30,000 nt of DNA from Symbiodinium natans (GCA_905221605.1 CAJNDS010002087.1:160001-190000), one strand, 5' to 3'; shown: positions 15,429 through 25,479, counted from the stretch's first letter. The notes: generated by a model not told the origin, from the letters alone. Numbers and translations are program-made.

Positions 15429-18400
15429 ATGGCGCAAGAAGGTGATGGTACGCCGCCGAGTGCTACTCCGACTCCAAGTGTGACAAACCCTTTCAGTCCA
15501 GGAGCAGTAAGCCCTTTGCAACCCCTTGCCGCAAGCAGCAGCGGACCCCAAGTGTACCAAGTGCACACTCCTCCGAATGAAACAGCTTCAAGTGGAGCTC
15601 AGATTGCTTTTTCTGGACACCAAGAGCTTGGGCCCATCATGGCGATGATGGCGCAAACTTTGCAAGCAGTGCAAGCTCAAACGCAAGCAGTAACCCAGTT
15701 GGCGAGTGTTCTTGCAAACCAGCAGCAGCAACAGCAGCAGCAAGTGCCGCAGTTTGCAGCACCGTCTTCAGTTTCTGCACCTTTGGGAGCAGGAGAGAGG
15801 GTGGAAGGCGCTGGGAAGTTGGACATGAAGTGGTTACCTCCCATGCCTTTGCCTGGTTGGAAGGCTTGGAAGGACAGAATCACAGAGATTCATGAGTACA
15901 GCGTTTGGTTGGAAGCGTTCACCAATTGGGTGAGCGTGCTGCACAATGCTTTTGGGCCAGAGATACAAGAAGCCGTGTCTCGAGGGCCGATGGAAAGGCC
16001 TTTGACGCATGACCTGATGAACGCTGAACAGATCCAAAGGAGCCAAAGAATCTTGCACTTGTTGAGACAAGCATTTGCAGGATTTGGCAGAGTGGAAAGT
16101 GTTGCTTGCTTGCTTGACTCTGTCGGAGGAGCGCAGAGGGCAAGCGGGTATGAGCTTCTGAGAAGGATCACCAACGAGTTTTCCTTGCAAAGTAGGAACG
16201 AGGCTTTGCACTACCGAAACCAGCTGTTGTCGTACCAAGTTCCTCACGGGACGAATCTTTTGGAGACTGTTCGTTTGGTAGAAGTAGCTGTGAACAAGTA
16301 CCACCGGATGCTTGAAGGTGGAGTCGGGCTGAGGATGCCTGATTTGAGAGTTCAAGAAGCCGACGTGTACTTGATCTATCTCAGGAATGTGCCGGCAGAA
16401 GTGAAAAAGTACGTGCAGCTGCATGCACGGAATGAGACAGTGAAAGGTGTCAAAGAGGCAATCGAGACCTACTACATCCGCACCCGCGTGATCGGCGATA
16501 CCTCTTTCAAGCCAGATGGATTACATAGTCTTGGCGGAAAAGAGGGCAAAGGAGGTGGAAAAGGGTCGCCCAAGTGCTGGAACTGTGGCCGCAGTGGCCA
16601 TGTGTCGAAAGACTGCTGGGATGCACAGCCTGAAGGGAAAGGAGGCAAAGAAAAACAAGGCAAAGGTGGGAAGAGCCAAGCGAAGGCCGAGAAGGCTGCT
16701 GCAGGAGGAGGAGGTGGTGCCTCTACGCCGCGGTCAGCAAACAAGTCCGGCACCAGATGCTGGAACTGTGGTGAAAAAGGCCACGTGGCAGTGGACTGCA
16801 AGAAGCCGAAGCAGGAGGGCAAGGGCAAAGGAAAGCAGAAGAAGGGCAAGCAACGCAGCCTTACTGAAGAAGAAGGGCAAAGTGAGGCTGAGCCTGAGGG
16901 TGAAACCATCATGGCCTTGAACAGTAGTGAGATTTCTGTGGTTGCTGAAAGGACTGGGGCGAGAATCGCCGGGGTTTGTAGTGTGAAGGGTCAGACGGAA
17001 GCGTGGCTAGTGGACTCAGGGGCCACTTCCCATGTGATGACCCGGGAAGCTCTGCGAAGATACGAAGTTGTTCGAGTCCATCATTCTGTTCCGAAGCTCT
17101 GGTCGGCTGCCGAAGAGCGGATACCGACGTACGGTCTAGTGGACCTTAGGGTCCAGTTTGGCAAGTCGCGTTTTGTAGTGACCGATGTTATCGTTGCGGA
17201 AGTTTCATTTTGCGTTTTGAGCTCTTTTGCTTTGGCCCAGCACGATTGGGTGACGCATTTGAGTCGGAAAGCAGCGGCCCTGACGAAGGCGCCAACTAAA
17301 GGCCAGGTACGTCAGAAGGTCTCCTTGAAGATGGAGGCCCGTGCGTGGTGGGCTGTTGCTCAGTTGAAGGATTCGGTGCCCGAGCACCCTGACTTGCCGG
17401 CTCTGTTAAGTGAGAGTGCGAGGGTCAGATCTGATGGAATGGAGATTGATGGGGGAATTCGGGAGCTTGTGAAACTGAAACCGGCCGCTGGCGCCCAGGA
17501 CAAGGGTTGGAGTCTTGCTCATGAAGTGTCGCCTGGAGATCATGCTCATGAAGGTGTTCGTGATGTTCGGTCTGAAGATGATGCTCATGGTGCAACTGAA
17601 AAGAAAGCCAATAGAGAGAGGAGTGCGGTGAAGTCTATTTTGCGACGCAGCAGTACGTGTTTAGACCAGTCCATGCCTTTTCACTACATGATGCGCGTGA
17701 TGCGGTCGGAGCCGCTGCGTGTGCTTGATGTTGAAGGCCTTCCCCCTGTGATGGGGCCTGTGACTCAGCCATCCAGGACAGGATGGACATGCCAGGATTC
17801 TCCTGATGATGCTCCTGATGTTCTTCTGGGACAATGCCCGCAAGCGTCCGGAGCCTCAACGTCTGCAGATGCTCTGTCAGACCTGTCTGCTGAAGTAGGG
17901 GCTGTCGCTGTGCGTGAGTCCTGCTTGCTGTCATGCAAGAGACAGGGTACTGCCATGTCGGAAAGGGGTAATTCTACAGTGACTGCGCCTAATCCAACTT
18001 TCTTTGATAGCCTGGCGCCGGAGATGTGCCGGGAGCCTGTTGACCTCAGACCAGGGTTCTCTTCAGGTTGCGGAGGTAGGAGTGAGTGCGCGAGTGATCT
18101 GCAAGGGGCAGGGCTGGGGTGTGGGGCTGAGAAGGCGGGAAGGTCGGTTTCGGGTAGTTTGTGTGCAGTGAGAGGGATTTTGCCAGCGAATGCTGTAGAA
18201 CATGAACTGCGAGGATTGCCCCGCGTGGTGATCGATGAAGAGCCCCAAATCCCACCAACGCCCGGAATTCCCTCAAGTCCCTCAACTTCGGTGGAAGGGG
18301 AAGGAAGAAATCGAGAAGATTTGCCTCCTCAAGATTTGTTTGAAGATGATGTGGATCTAGACGGGGCGGCTTTGGATGCACACAGGGCGCGGGGTCATTT

Positions 18401-21400
18401 TCCTTTCATGCGGGAATGTGTGGAGTGCAGAGAGTGCAAAGGGATGATTCCTGCGAGATCCAGACGCGTCAAAGCTGCGGAAGAACATCTGGGGATAGGT
18501 GCAGATTTCGTTTTCTTCGGACGTTATGTGCGTATTGCTTTGTTTCTCGCCCTTGGAACAGGCATGATTTGTGCCTTTAGGGTTGAAGCCTCAGAGGCCT
18601 ACAATGTCACGCAAACAGTACAGGCCTTCAAAGAGCTGGGAGGCACTGGTAGGTCCGTTGAGTTCCTCAGTGACTGTGATGACTACCTAGTCAAGCTGGT
18701 TCGGGATGCTTCAAAACGAGACACGTTTGGCTCAAAAGGGGTTATTTTTCGACCTGCGCCGGTTGGAAGGGCGCAATACAAGGGTCGGATTGAGCGTATG
18801 GTTCGGACCTTCAAAGAAGGTGTGAACGTGAACTGGGTACAGCTCGAAAAGGCCATAGAGGCAAAGATCTCTTATGAGGCCCCGCTAATGTCTCACATCG
18901 TGCGGTATGTTTCACGCTGCCAAAACATCCACAACAAGATGGGTGATTCAGGCATGTCGCCGCTGGATCGCTTGCGTGAGAAGTGTGAGTCGTCGGTGCC
19001 AACTACGTGGCCTTTCGGTGTGATTGGTTTTGCGAAGCCTTGTCATCCAAATCGCGTGCCCTACAGGGGAAAGCGGTTGGTGTCTTCTGTTTACCTGGGT
19101 CCGTGCGCTTCAGTTGGGTCTGGGTGTCTGTGTTTGCCCTTGGAGGGTGACTATGAAAGTCCCCGTTGTGTTGATGAGTTCTCGGTGTTTCGGCCGTCTG
19201 TTCCTCTCACTTGGTCTAGAGCCGGAATTGAGCCATTGGCGATCCCACATCCTGTCCAAACTGCTTCTGAGGGACTGGGTGAGGAAAAAGAGCAAAACGC
19301 AACCGGGGAACCCGGATTACTTAAGCGTAGGCGCAGCGGCCCCACTCTAGAGTCAACCTCAAGACCCGTGCCCGAAGTGACCTGTGTGCCAGAAGTAGAG
19401 ATGCCTGATATTGAAGATCTTGCTGTTCCACCTAAACCTGCGAACCGAGAAGAAGACGCAGAAGATGAGCCAATGTATTCTCCTTCACTGGTCCCTGAAG
19501 GGGACCCCTCAGATCTCCCACCCCTCGGTTTGACCGAGGCGGGGACGATTGAGTACGAGAAGCCGGGAGCTATGGATGTCGATGGGAGCTTGTTCTCAAA
19601 TTTCGGTGTTAGGGGTGAACCTTTGGGGCCGGAATATATGGAGGAGTTTGCGTTAAAATTTGGTAGTTTGTTGACGGAGCCCAATGACGATGAAACTGCG
19701 TTGAAGTATTGGTGGGATGAGCAACTGCATGCTTTTTTGTCGAAACATGATACCTGGCACTTACATGAAAGTGTTCGGGGGAGCACGGTGCATGATGGGA
19801 GAAGTTTTGAGATGATTTTTGGGGGCAAGAAGATTGAAGTGCTTGTTCCTGTGCGCGCGTGGGATGAAATGACGGGTGTCCAATTGGATCGGGACCAGCT
19901 TGAAGTGGGCCTCCGAACGGAAATGCAAGCCCTTGAAAAACTGCGGGTGGGAACTTCCTTGGTAGACTCTGACGCCGTTCAGCTGGCCAAGGATAAAGGA
20001 ATCCCCATCTTGTCCAGTCGCTGGGTGCTGACGCAGAAAACTGCGGACATCTGCAGATGTCGTTTGGTCGTGAAAGATTTTAAAGCAAAAGGCGAATCAG
20101 CACTGTATGAAGGTTGGTACAGCCCAACGTCAAGTGTTGAAGCCCTCAGGATAGCAGTAGCTATTGCGTCCCAACGCGGGTACTGCTTAGGAACACTTGA
20201 TATTAGTACCGCTTTCATGTTTGCGAGCTTAGATGAAGGGGACACTGTTTTGGTTCGCCTTCCGACAAACATCCTGCATCGAAAGCACAGGGTTGTGACA
20301 TCTTTGAAAAAGGCCATGAACGGTCTCAGAAAGGCGCCGCTTTTGTGGTTCAAAGAAGTCAAAGGGTGTTTGTATGAGGGAGGTTTTTCTGACACGTTTG
20401 AGAGCGCCGTTTTCCGGAGAGTTGAAAAGAATGGAGAACTCACCTTGATTGTGCTGTATGTTGATGACGTTTTGATTGTGGCCAATTCTGAAGGCGTTGT
20501 GATTGAAGTTTTTCAGCTTTTTGAGCGTAGATACAAAGTCAAAAGAACTGGCCTGCTCAGAACGCGCGAAGTTGGGAGCATCAAGTTTTTGGGGCGAGTT
20601 GTGTACCGGGACGTGCCAGCGGGCAAGCTCAAACTAGGTTTGTGCACGAGTTACGCTGAAGGGGTGTTCGCAGAGTGGCCAGAGAAATTGAAGCCGACTG
20701 ACTCGTTGCCTAGCTTGGAGCGCCTTTTCAAAGACACGGAGCTCAAAGGGCTGGAAGAGTTGACAGAGGCCGCGAAGTCAAGGTTCCGGAGAACTCTGGG
20801 CCAACTTGCATGGATAGCAGTCACTCGTGGCGATTTAGCTTTCCCGGTATCCTTTCTGTCTCGCTTTCAGTCAGCGCCAAGTCCGGCGGCGGAGTCTTGT
20901 CTTCGCGCGGTGTTGAAATGGTTCCGGTCACGAATGACTGTTGTCCAAGAGTTTCCGGCAGAGGAGTCCAGGCCAGAAGTTTTGTCTGCTGGATGCCATA
21001 AGGTCTTGGCGTATGTGGACTCGTCGTGGTCTGATCCGTCGATGTCGGGGTGTTTGATTATGTGGTTCGGGTGTTTGGTCCGGTCGTTTAGTCGGAAACA
21101 AGAAGTTCCAGCGTTGAGTTCACCAGAATCGGAGCTCATGGGGCTTGTTGAGGCTCTTAAGGAGAGTCTGTCAGTGGCCATTTTGGCAGAGTCTGTGCTG
21201 TATGGCATTCCTATGGAGAGCCCAGGGAGACCCTCTAATGAGTTTTCTAGTTTCGCTATTGAGTTGTATACTGACAATCGTAGCGCACAGTCGATTGCTC
21301 AAATGGTGGGCCTATTACGCAGAGTGAGACATTTACAGTTAAGGGCGAGCTTCTTACAGTACTGTGTTCAGAAAGGCCTCGCGGTAGTCTTCTGGATTGC

Positions 21401-21707
21401 TGGGGTCACGCATGGAGCAGATGGACTGACGAAGACTCCAACGAGAGAGATGTTGGTGAACTTGTTCCAAACTGCAGGGTTGTTGTTGGTGGAAAGATTG
21501 GAAGTGGAAAGTAGAGAGTCTGCTGAAGCAGGGCTCTCCGACAGATCTGTGGAGTGGGAAGCCGCCCAGGCATTGCAGACCCAGAACTTGAATCTGGAAG
21601 GCGTGGTGATGCTTGAAACTGCGGTGAAGTGCCCTTACCAGATGCCGTTGCCTGCTAGGATCAGGAAGGTGTGTTTTGACAGGAGTGTTGATGTGATCCT
21701 GTTTTGA
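15429..21707 (+). CDS. Copia gag-pol polyprotein, 2092 aa, single frame
   Basis: The ATG lies 33 nt after the 5' LTR in GAAGAAATGGCG context. Residues 1-130 are Pro/Ser/Gln-rich, with polyQ at 98-105. About 140-355 form the gag capsid-like region. Two CCHC knuckles stand at 383-396 (CWNCGRSGHVSKDC) and 444-457. The aspartic protease motif is VDSGATSH with D529. Residues about 610-980 are variable, Ser/Asp/Glu-rich. A shortened zinc-binding block, HRARGHFPFMRECVEC, lies near 984. The integrase acidic residues are likely in GADF (about 1025), SDCDD (about 1081) and RIER (about 1122). The RT spans about 1530-1760, with LDISTAF (D1591) and YVDD at 1677-1680. RNase H has AYVDSSW (D1864), SSPESEL, YTDNRSA (about 1950) and GADGLTK (about 1998). 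About 90 further residues have no recognised domain. Gag and pol share one frame, so the gag:pol ratio must be set by means other than frameshifting. No stop or frameshift interrupts it. Confidence 0.97.
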   Translation: MAQEGDGTPPSATPTPSVTNPFSPGAVSPLQPLAASSSGPQVYQVHTPPNETASSGAQIAFSGHQELGPIMAMMAQTLQAVQAQTQAVTQLASVLANQQQQQQQQVPQFAAPSSVSAPLGAGERVEGAGKLDMKWLPPMPLPGWKAWKDRITEIHEYSVWLEAFTNWVSVLHNAFGPEIQEAVSRGPMERPLTHDLMNAEQIQRSQRILHLLRQAFAGFGRVESVACLLDSVGGAQRASGYELLRRITNEFSLQSRNEALHYRNQLLSYQVPHGTNLLETVRLVEVAVNKYHRMLEGGVGLRMPDLRVQEADVYLIYLRNVPAEVKKYVQLHARNETVKGVKEAIETYYIRTRVIGDTSFKPDGLHSLGGKEGKGGGKGSPKCWNCGRSGHVSKDCWDAQPEGKGGKEKQGKGGKSQAKAEKAAAGGGGGASTPRSANKSGTRCWNCGEKGHVAVDCKKPKQEGKGKGKQKKGKQRSLTEEEGQSEAEPEGETIMALNSSEISVVAERTGARIAGVCSVKGQTEAWLVDSGATSHVMTREALRRYEVVRVHHSVPKLWSAAEERIPTYGLVDLRVQFGKSRFVVTDVIVAEVSFCVLSSFALAQHDWVTHLSRKAAALTKAPTKGQVRQKVSLKMEARAWWAVAQLKDSVPEHPDLPALLSESARVRSDGMEIDGGIRELVKLKPAAGAQDKGWSLAHEVSPGDHAHEGVRDVRSEDDAHGATEKKANRERSAVKSILRRSSTCLDQSMPFHYMMRVMRSEPLRVLDVEGLPPVMGPVTQPSRTGWTCQDSPDDAPDVLLGQCPQASGASTSADALSDLSAEVGAVAVRESCLLSCKRQGTAMSERGNSTVTAPNPTFFDSLAPEMCREPVDLRPGFSSGCGGRSECASDLQGAGLGCGAEKAGRSVSGSLCAVRGILPANAVEHELRGLPRVVIDEEPQIPPTPGIPSSPSTSVEGEGRNREDLPPQDLFEDDVDLDGAALDAHRARGHFPFMRECVECRECKGMIPARSRRVKAAEEHLGIGADFVFFGRYVRIALFLALGTGMICAFRVEASEAYNVTQTVQAFKELGGTGRSVEFLSDCDDYLVKLVRDASKRDTFGSKGVIFRPAPVGRAQYKGRIERMVRTFKEGVNVNWVQLEKAIEAKISYEAPLMSHIVRYVSRCQNIHNKMGDSGMSPLDRLREKCESSVPTTWPFGVIGFAKPCHPNRVPYRGKRLVSSVYLGPCASVGSGCLCLPLEGDYESPRCVDEFSVFRPSVPLTWSRAGIEPLAIPHPVQTASEGLGEEKEQNATGEPGLLKRRRSGPTLESTSRPVPEVTCVPEVEMPDIEDLAVPPKPANREEDAEDEPMYSPSLVPEGDPSDLPPLGLTEAGTIEYEKPGAMDVDGSLFSNFGVRGEPLGPEYMEEFALKFGSLLTEPNDDETALKYWWDEQLHAFLSKHDTWHLHESVRGSTVHDGRSFEMIFGGKKIEVLVPVRAWDEMTGVQLDRDQLEVGLRTEMQALEKLRVGTSLVDSDAVQLAKDKGIPILSSRWVLTQKTADICRCRLVVKDFKAKGESALYEGWYSPTSSVEALRIAVAIASQRGYCLGTLDISTAFMFASLDEGDTVLVRLPTNILHRKHRVVTSLKKAMNGLRKAPLLWFKEVKGCLYEGGFSDTFESAVFRRVEKNGELTLIVLYVDDVLIVANSEGVVIEVFQLFERRYKVKRTGLLRTREVGSIKFLGRVVYRDVPAGKLKLGLCTSYAEGVFAEWPEKLKPTDSLPSLERLFKDTELKGLEELTEAAKSRFRRTLGQLAWIAVTRGDLAFPVSFLSRFQSAPSPAAESCLRAVLKWFRSRMTVVQEFPAEESRPEVLSAGCHKVLAYVDSSWSDPSMSGCLIMWFGCLVRSFSRKQEVPALSSPESELMGLVEALKESLSVAILAESVLYGIPMESPGRPSNEFSSFAIELYTDNRSAQSIAQMVGLLRRVRHLQLRASFLQYCVQKGLAVVFWIAGVTHGADGLTKTPTREMLVNLFQTAGLLLVERLEVESRESAEAGLSDRSVEWEAAQALQTQNLNLEGVVMLETAVKCPYQMPLPARIRKVCFDRSVDVILF

Positions 21708-21800
21708 CGTCAGTTGCGCCGATCTTGAGATTTGTAAGTTGGGCATGAGCGCTGCCAGAGACTTGTAAGCAGTGCTGGCTTGCATAGCCACCATGTTCAT

Positions 21801-21807
21801 GGGGGGG
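21801..21807 (+). promoter_or_regulatory. Polypurine tract
   Basis: Seven G residues, preceded by TTCAT, directly abut the TG of the 3' LTR. This is the expected site of plus-strand DNA priming. Confidence 0.85.
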
Positions 21808-22586
21808 TGTGAAAAAGTTGATGCCCATAGTGGCTATCAGCACCTTTCCAAACGTTACCAAAGTGTTTGAAGAGTTTCGGGAGCGAATGCTTGGTGTTTG
21901 GTTTGCAGTGCAGCAGCAGAGCTTTCCTTTAATTTGTTTTTTTAATTTGTTTTGTATGCATGGCCAGAGTTTTTTGCTTTTGTGAGGAGATGCTTGTTTT
22001 AGCAAGCATGAGGCTTGAGTCAGAAGCTTCACGTCGCACGTAGAAGATTTGTAAGTGCTTGACGTTGTTGAATAGGCTCGAGAAGTAGTTTGGACGGGTT
22101 GTCTTGCTGGCAGCCAACGTTTCACTCAACACCCAGCTTGAACAGCAGCTGAAGCAAAGAAGAGTGTGGTGCTACTCTTTGCTCAGACAAGCCTGAAGAG
22201 CTGCTACTCTTTGCTCAAAGAAGCCGGAAGAGAGTGTGGAGCTGCTACTGTTTGCTCAGAGAAGCCGGAAGAGAGTGTGGAGCTGCTACTCTTTGCTCAG
22301 AGAAGCCTGAAGAGAGTGTGGAGCTGCTACTCTTTGCTCAGAGAAGCTTGAAGAGAGTGTGGAGCTGCTACTCTTTGCTCAGAGAAGCCGGAAGAAAGTG
22401 TGGAGCTGCTACTCTTTGCTCAGAGAAGCTTGAAAGGAGTGTAGAGCTGCTACTCTTTGCTCAGCTCAGAGAAGCCTGAAGGGAGTGTGGAGCTGCTACT
22501 CTTTGCTCAGAGAAGTGAAGAGACGTGAGGAAGTTTGGAGCTCTGTGGAGCTTGTCAGAAGTTCGAGAAGCTACCAAACTTTTACA
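21808..22586 (+). repeat. 3' long terminal repeat (779 bp)
   Basis: Identical to the 5' LTR except for four substitutions and an additional 13 bp in the T-rich segment near 21930-21955 (a tandem repeat of TTTAATTTGTTT-type sequence). It ends in ACTTTTACA at 22586, followed by the AAGGA duplication. Confidence 0.97.
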
Positions 22587-22591
22587 AAGGA
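22587..22591 (+). repeat. Copia target-site duplication (AAGGA), right copy
   Basis: Matches 14625-14629. LINE coding sequence resumes immediately after. Confidence 0.95.
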
Positions 22592-24012
22592 GCACAATGC
22601 AGTTCGCAAGCTTGGTCGTCGCCTGAGGAAAGAACAACTCGAGAACACCATTAAAATGGCGGGAGAAGCTGCCACTAAGGGTGATCAGAAGTCCCTCTTT
22701 GCAATTATCCGCAGACTCGCCCCAAAATCCTTGCATCACAGGCTGCATTTTCGCTCCTCAGATGGCTCCATGCTAGGTCTTGATGAGGAAATGAAACTTC
22801 TTGTAGACTACTGCCAAGAGGTGTTTGGCACGGGCAGTCTGGTTCCTGACATGTCCCATCTTTCATCGCCGATAGTGTTAAGCCTGGCTACCCTAAACTT
22901 GGCACTGTCCAAACTTAGTCCTAACAAGGCGACCCCCAAACATGCTGCTCCAGTGGCAGTTTGGAAATCTTGTGGGGAAGCGCTTTGTGAATGGTTGTGC
23001 AATTACACCAAATCAATTTGGCAAAAGCATGCTGTCATACCTGCTCGCTGGTCCGATGCTGACATGATCTGGCCATCCAAAGGCAAGCCAGTGTTTGCTC
23101 CGGGGGATCTGAGACCAATCGGGCTGCAAGATGTCGGAGCCAAGGTTGTTAGCCGCGCCATGAATCTTGAGGTCGCACCCATGGTGGCAAATGCACTTTG
23201 GCATTTGCCCCAGTTTGCATACACTGGGGGTCGAACCCTAGAGAACGCTCTGCTTCGTGTTTTCTTGCACTGCCACACTGTTAGAAAGATGTTTGATCAG
23301 GCTCCTGACACGCTACATGTCGTTTCAGAGGAGACAAGTTTGGTAACTGTGATGGCGGAGTTCAACTTGCCGTTGATCTCTCCAAGGCTTTTGATATGGT
23401 CAATAGACATGATTTGTGCCGATCGCTCAGACTCTGTTACGTCCCAGAGCACCTCATCTCGCTGATCATTGAGCTACATAATAACATTACCTACAACTTG
23501 TTCTGGAAGGCAGAACTGCTCGCATCCGCTGCTTGCGAGGCGTGCGACAGGGATGTTGCCTGGCCCCTACCATGTGGATTGCCTTGACAGTAAATATTTT
23601 GCTTGATCTTGAAAATTCTACTGGTCTCTTGGGATTGCGTCAAAAACTGACATGTTTTGCGGATGACATCCATGGAGCGTGGGTGGTGAGGTGTCAGCAA
23701 GACCTACATCAAGCCATGTTTGCGATTAGATGTCTTTTCAACGTACTTAGCAAATTTCATTTGGTGGCCAATTTTTCGAAATGTAAGGTGGTGATGAGGC
23801 TGAAAGGCTCCTTTGCACGAACCTGGAAGAGCAAGAACTTGTTTCGCAAGGACGGTGCCCTTTTCCTATCCGTTCCTGGAGAGGGTGCCTCTCTATGCAT
23901 TCCTGTCGTTGAAAAGTTCACATATCTTGGGGTCATCGCTCGTATCACCGCTTTCAGGACCAAAGTGTGCATCATCGAATGGCGTCCGCAGAGGCACAGC
24001 GCATTCGCTTGA
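22592..24012 (+). pseudogene. LINE reverse transcriptase (frameshifted)
   Basis: Reading resumes right after the copia element with KLGRRLRKEQLENTIKMAG and GDQKSLFAIIRRLAPKS. The RT follows: LSPNKATP, then DLRPIGLQDVGAKV and QFAYTGGRTLENAL (up to about 23335). After one frameshift comes LAVDLSKAFDMV (motif A, catalytic Asp near 23373). After another comes MRGVRQGCCLAP (motif B, near 23540) and CFADDIHGAW (motif C, FADD near 23655-23666). After a third frameshift near 23960 it continues into the finger region. The enzyme would copy the element RNA at the nicked target. At least three frameshifts make this copy inactive, although the key Asp residues survive. Confidence 0.9.
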
Positions 24013-25456
24013 TCAGGTTTTTGCATGGCAGCAGGGGTATCTCTCTGCGCAAACGGGTCTTGTTATGGCAGAGCTGTGTTTGGACGTCGGCGAGCTACGG
24101 GTTGTCCATTATGGGTTTTAGTGACAGTGGTGCTGCTGCGTTTTCCGCCAGGATTTTGAGGCATCTGAGGGCCATTGCCTGCAGCCCGGTTCATCTTACT
24201 GGAGAAAGCAACAAGAACCTACTGCTTCGCTTGGGCTTGCGTCATCCTGTGCAGATTGTGGCGGAATGCAGCAAAGCCCTTTATGCAAAGTACAAAGCCT
24301 CCTCCGACCCTATGGTGAACGACCCAGAGGTGATCTCACATCTTGAGCAGGTTGCAGCAACCAGTCATGAGCAGTGGCTGAACCTAATCAACAAACCTGA
24401 ATTGACGACAACGGCGGAGGTGCAAATGTTCTTACCCATGCAGGGCGCAGCAAGAGGGGAGTTCATTGCAGGCCGTTATGGAGTTAGGGTAGCGCAGTTT
24501 CCGTGCGCTCAATGTGATCTGTGTTTTGCGGACCTGTCGGCCTTGAAGCGTCACATGGTCAAGGGTCATGGCACACCAATGCCGAGCTGGTCCGGCTCCT
24601 ATGAGCGGGGTGCTCACTCCAAAGATGGACTACCAACATGTCGCTATTGCTTATCTGACTTCTCCTCTTGGAATCATCTTAGACGACACATCGTAGACAA
24701 CAATTGTCAGGTACTGTGGCTCCGTGAACATGGTCGCAAAGGCCCAGAGGAGGCGTCAGTGCAGTGTACTTCAAACCCATGCCCTAGTCCAACCGCTGCT
24801 GTCCTGCCTGCGGCCTCAACGCCCACACAACTGTTGGCCGACTCTGTTTCCGACGGCGCCCAAGAGGTGCCTATAGCTCCTGATATGGCGTCAGCTGCAC
24901 CTGAGATGCCTCAGCCACAGGCCGTTGCCAGCATTCCGTGCCTGCAACGTGAAGCCCTCATACGTGTGGCTACCACCAAAGGTTGGCTGGCGCTGCTTGA
25001 AGATGACACTCTGCGTCGGGAGCTTGCGGTGTACTGTGTCATTTGTGGTCAATGGCTTGCAGACAAGACTCAAATGAAAATACACATACAGCGCATTCAT
25101 CATGGGTTGTGGACCACTCACAATGCTAGGGCGACAGCAGAATGCAAACTACAGTCTCACTTGATTCGGAAACCGTGTTCTTTTTGTGGGGCGGCTGCAA
25201 ATAAGCCAAGACAACACGCTTTTGCATGCACTGTCATGTGGCAAGCAGCTGTTCTATTCTGTGTGCTGGTACCGAGTGATGAGAGTCCGATAGCTCCGCC
25301 AGTGCCCAAGCCCGGTAAACCCCAACCCACCTCGCTGCTGGAGGATGCCTCCGTTCTGTCTGCGTGGCACACTGGGGGTTTGAGTGCATTGCTGGAGCAT
25401 CATGCAATTCTGGGCTCTGCGCTTCAATGTGTTTTGTGCGGGGCGGTTATCAAAAC
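23967..25456 (+). pseudogene. LINE ORF2 thumb and C2H2-type zinc-finger region (3' end at insertion junction)
   Basis: After an RT-thumb-like segment (about 23970-24470) a series of zinc-binding motifs follows: CAQCDLCFADLSALKRHMVKGH near 24500-24570, CRYCLSDFSSWNHLRRHI near 24640-24695, CVICGQWLADKTQMKIHIQRIHH near 25035-25103, CSFCGAAANKPRQHAFAC near 25177-25230, and a last, cut motif CVLCGAVIKT ending at 25457. The frame stays open to 25537 only because it runs on into capsid-gene sequence. Fingers after the RT are typical of this type of LINE and probably bind nucleic acid. The missing continuation, with basic linker and USP domain, lies inverted at 7609-9552. Confidence 0.8.
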
Positions 25457-25479
25457 TCATAAGCGGGTGCAGCTCTTTG
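25457..25479 (+). repeat. Target-site duplication of the LINE, right copy
   Basis: TCAT then AAGCGGGTGCAGCT and CTTTG; pairs with 7115-7138 with one missing base and one mismatch. Its first T overlaps the last base of the LINE. Confidence 0.85.

Larger units (their letters stand above)
14630..22586 (+). mobile_element. Complete Ty1/copia LTR retrotransposon, 7957 bp
   Basis: LTRs at 14630-15395 and 21808-22586 begin TG and end CA. It has a primer-binding site at 15396, one gag-pol frame in the order gag, protease, integrase, RT, RNase H (diagnostic of Ty1/copia), a polypurine tract at 21801-21807, and AAGGA flanking duplications. The LTRs differ at four positions plus one 13-bp indel, so insertion is recent relative to the decayed host LINE. 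Nothing in the element looks disabling, so it could be mobile. Confidence 0.97.
7139..25456. mobile_element. Non-LTR retrotransposon (LINE), about 10.4 kb, 5'-inverted, with a nested copia element
   Basis: Bounded by the duplication at 7115-7138/25457-25479. Minus strand 7139-9552 is the LINE 3' part: last C2H2-type finger, basic GKGKGK linker, helical region, ubiquitin-protease-like domain and 3' UTR. Plus strand 9553-14629 plus 22587-25456 is the LINE 5' part: long open 5' region, endonuclease, reverse transcriptase and fingers. The right end (CVLCGAVIKT, 25457) continues logically into the left segment's first residues (VLSRGVRKMHAAH), and both breakpoints carry CAAAACT (25451-25457; reverse complement at 9546-9552). 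That is the structure expected of twin priming, known from mammalian L1. Several frameshifts show that the copy is dead. No clear poly(A)/poly(T) is present at the 3' end (7139). Confidence 0.75.
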
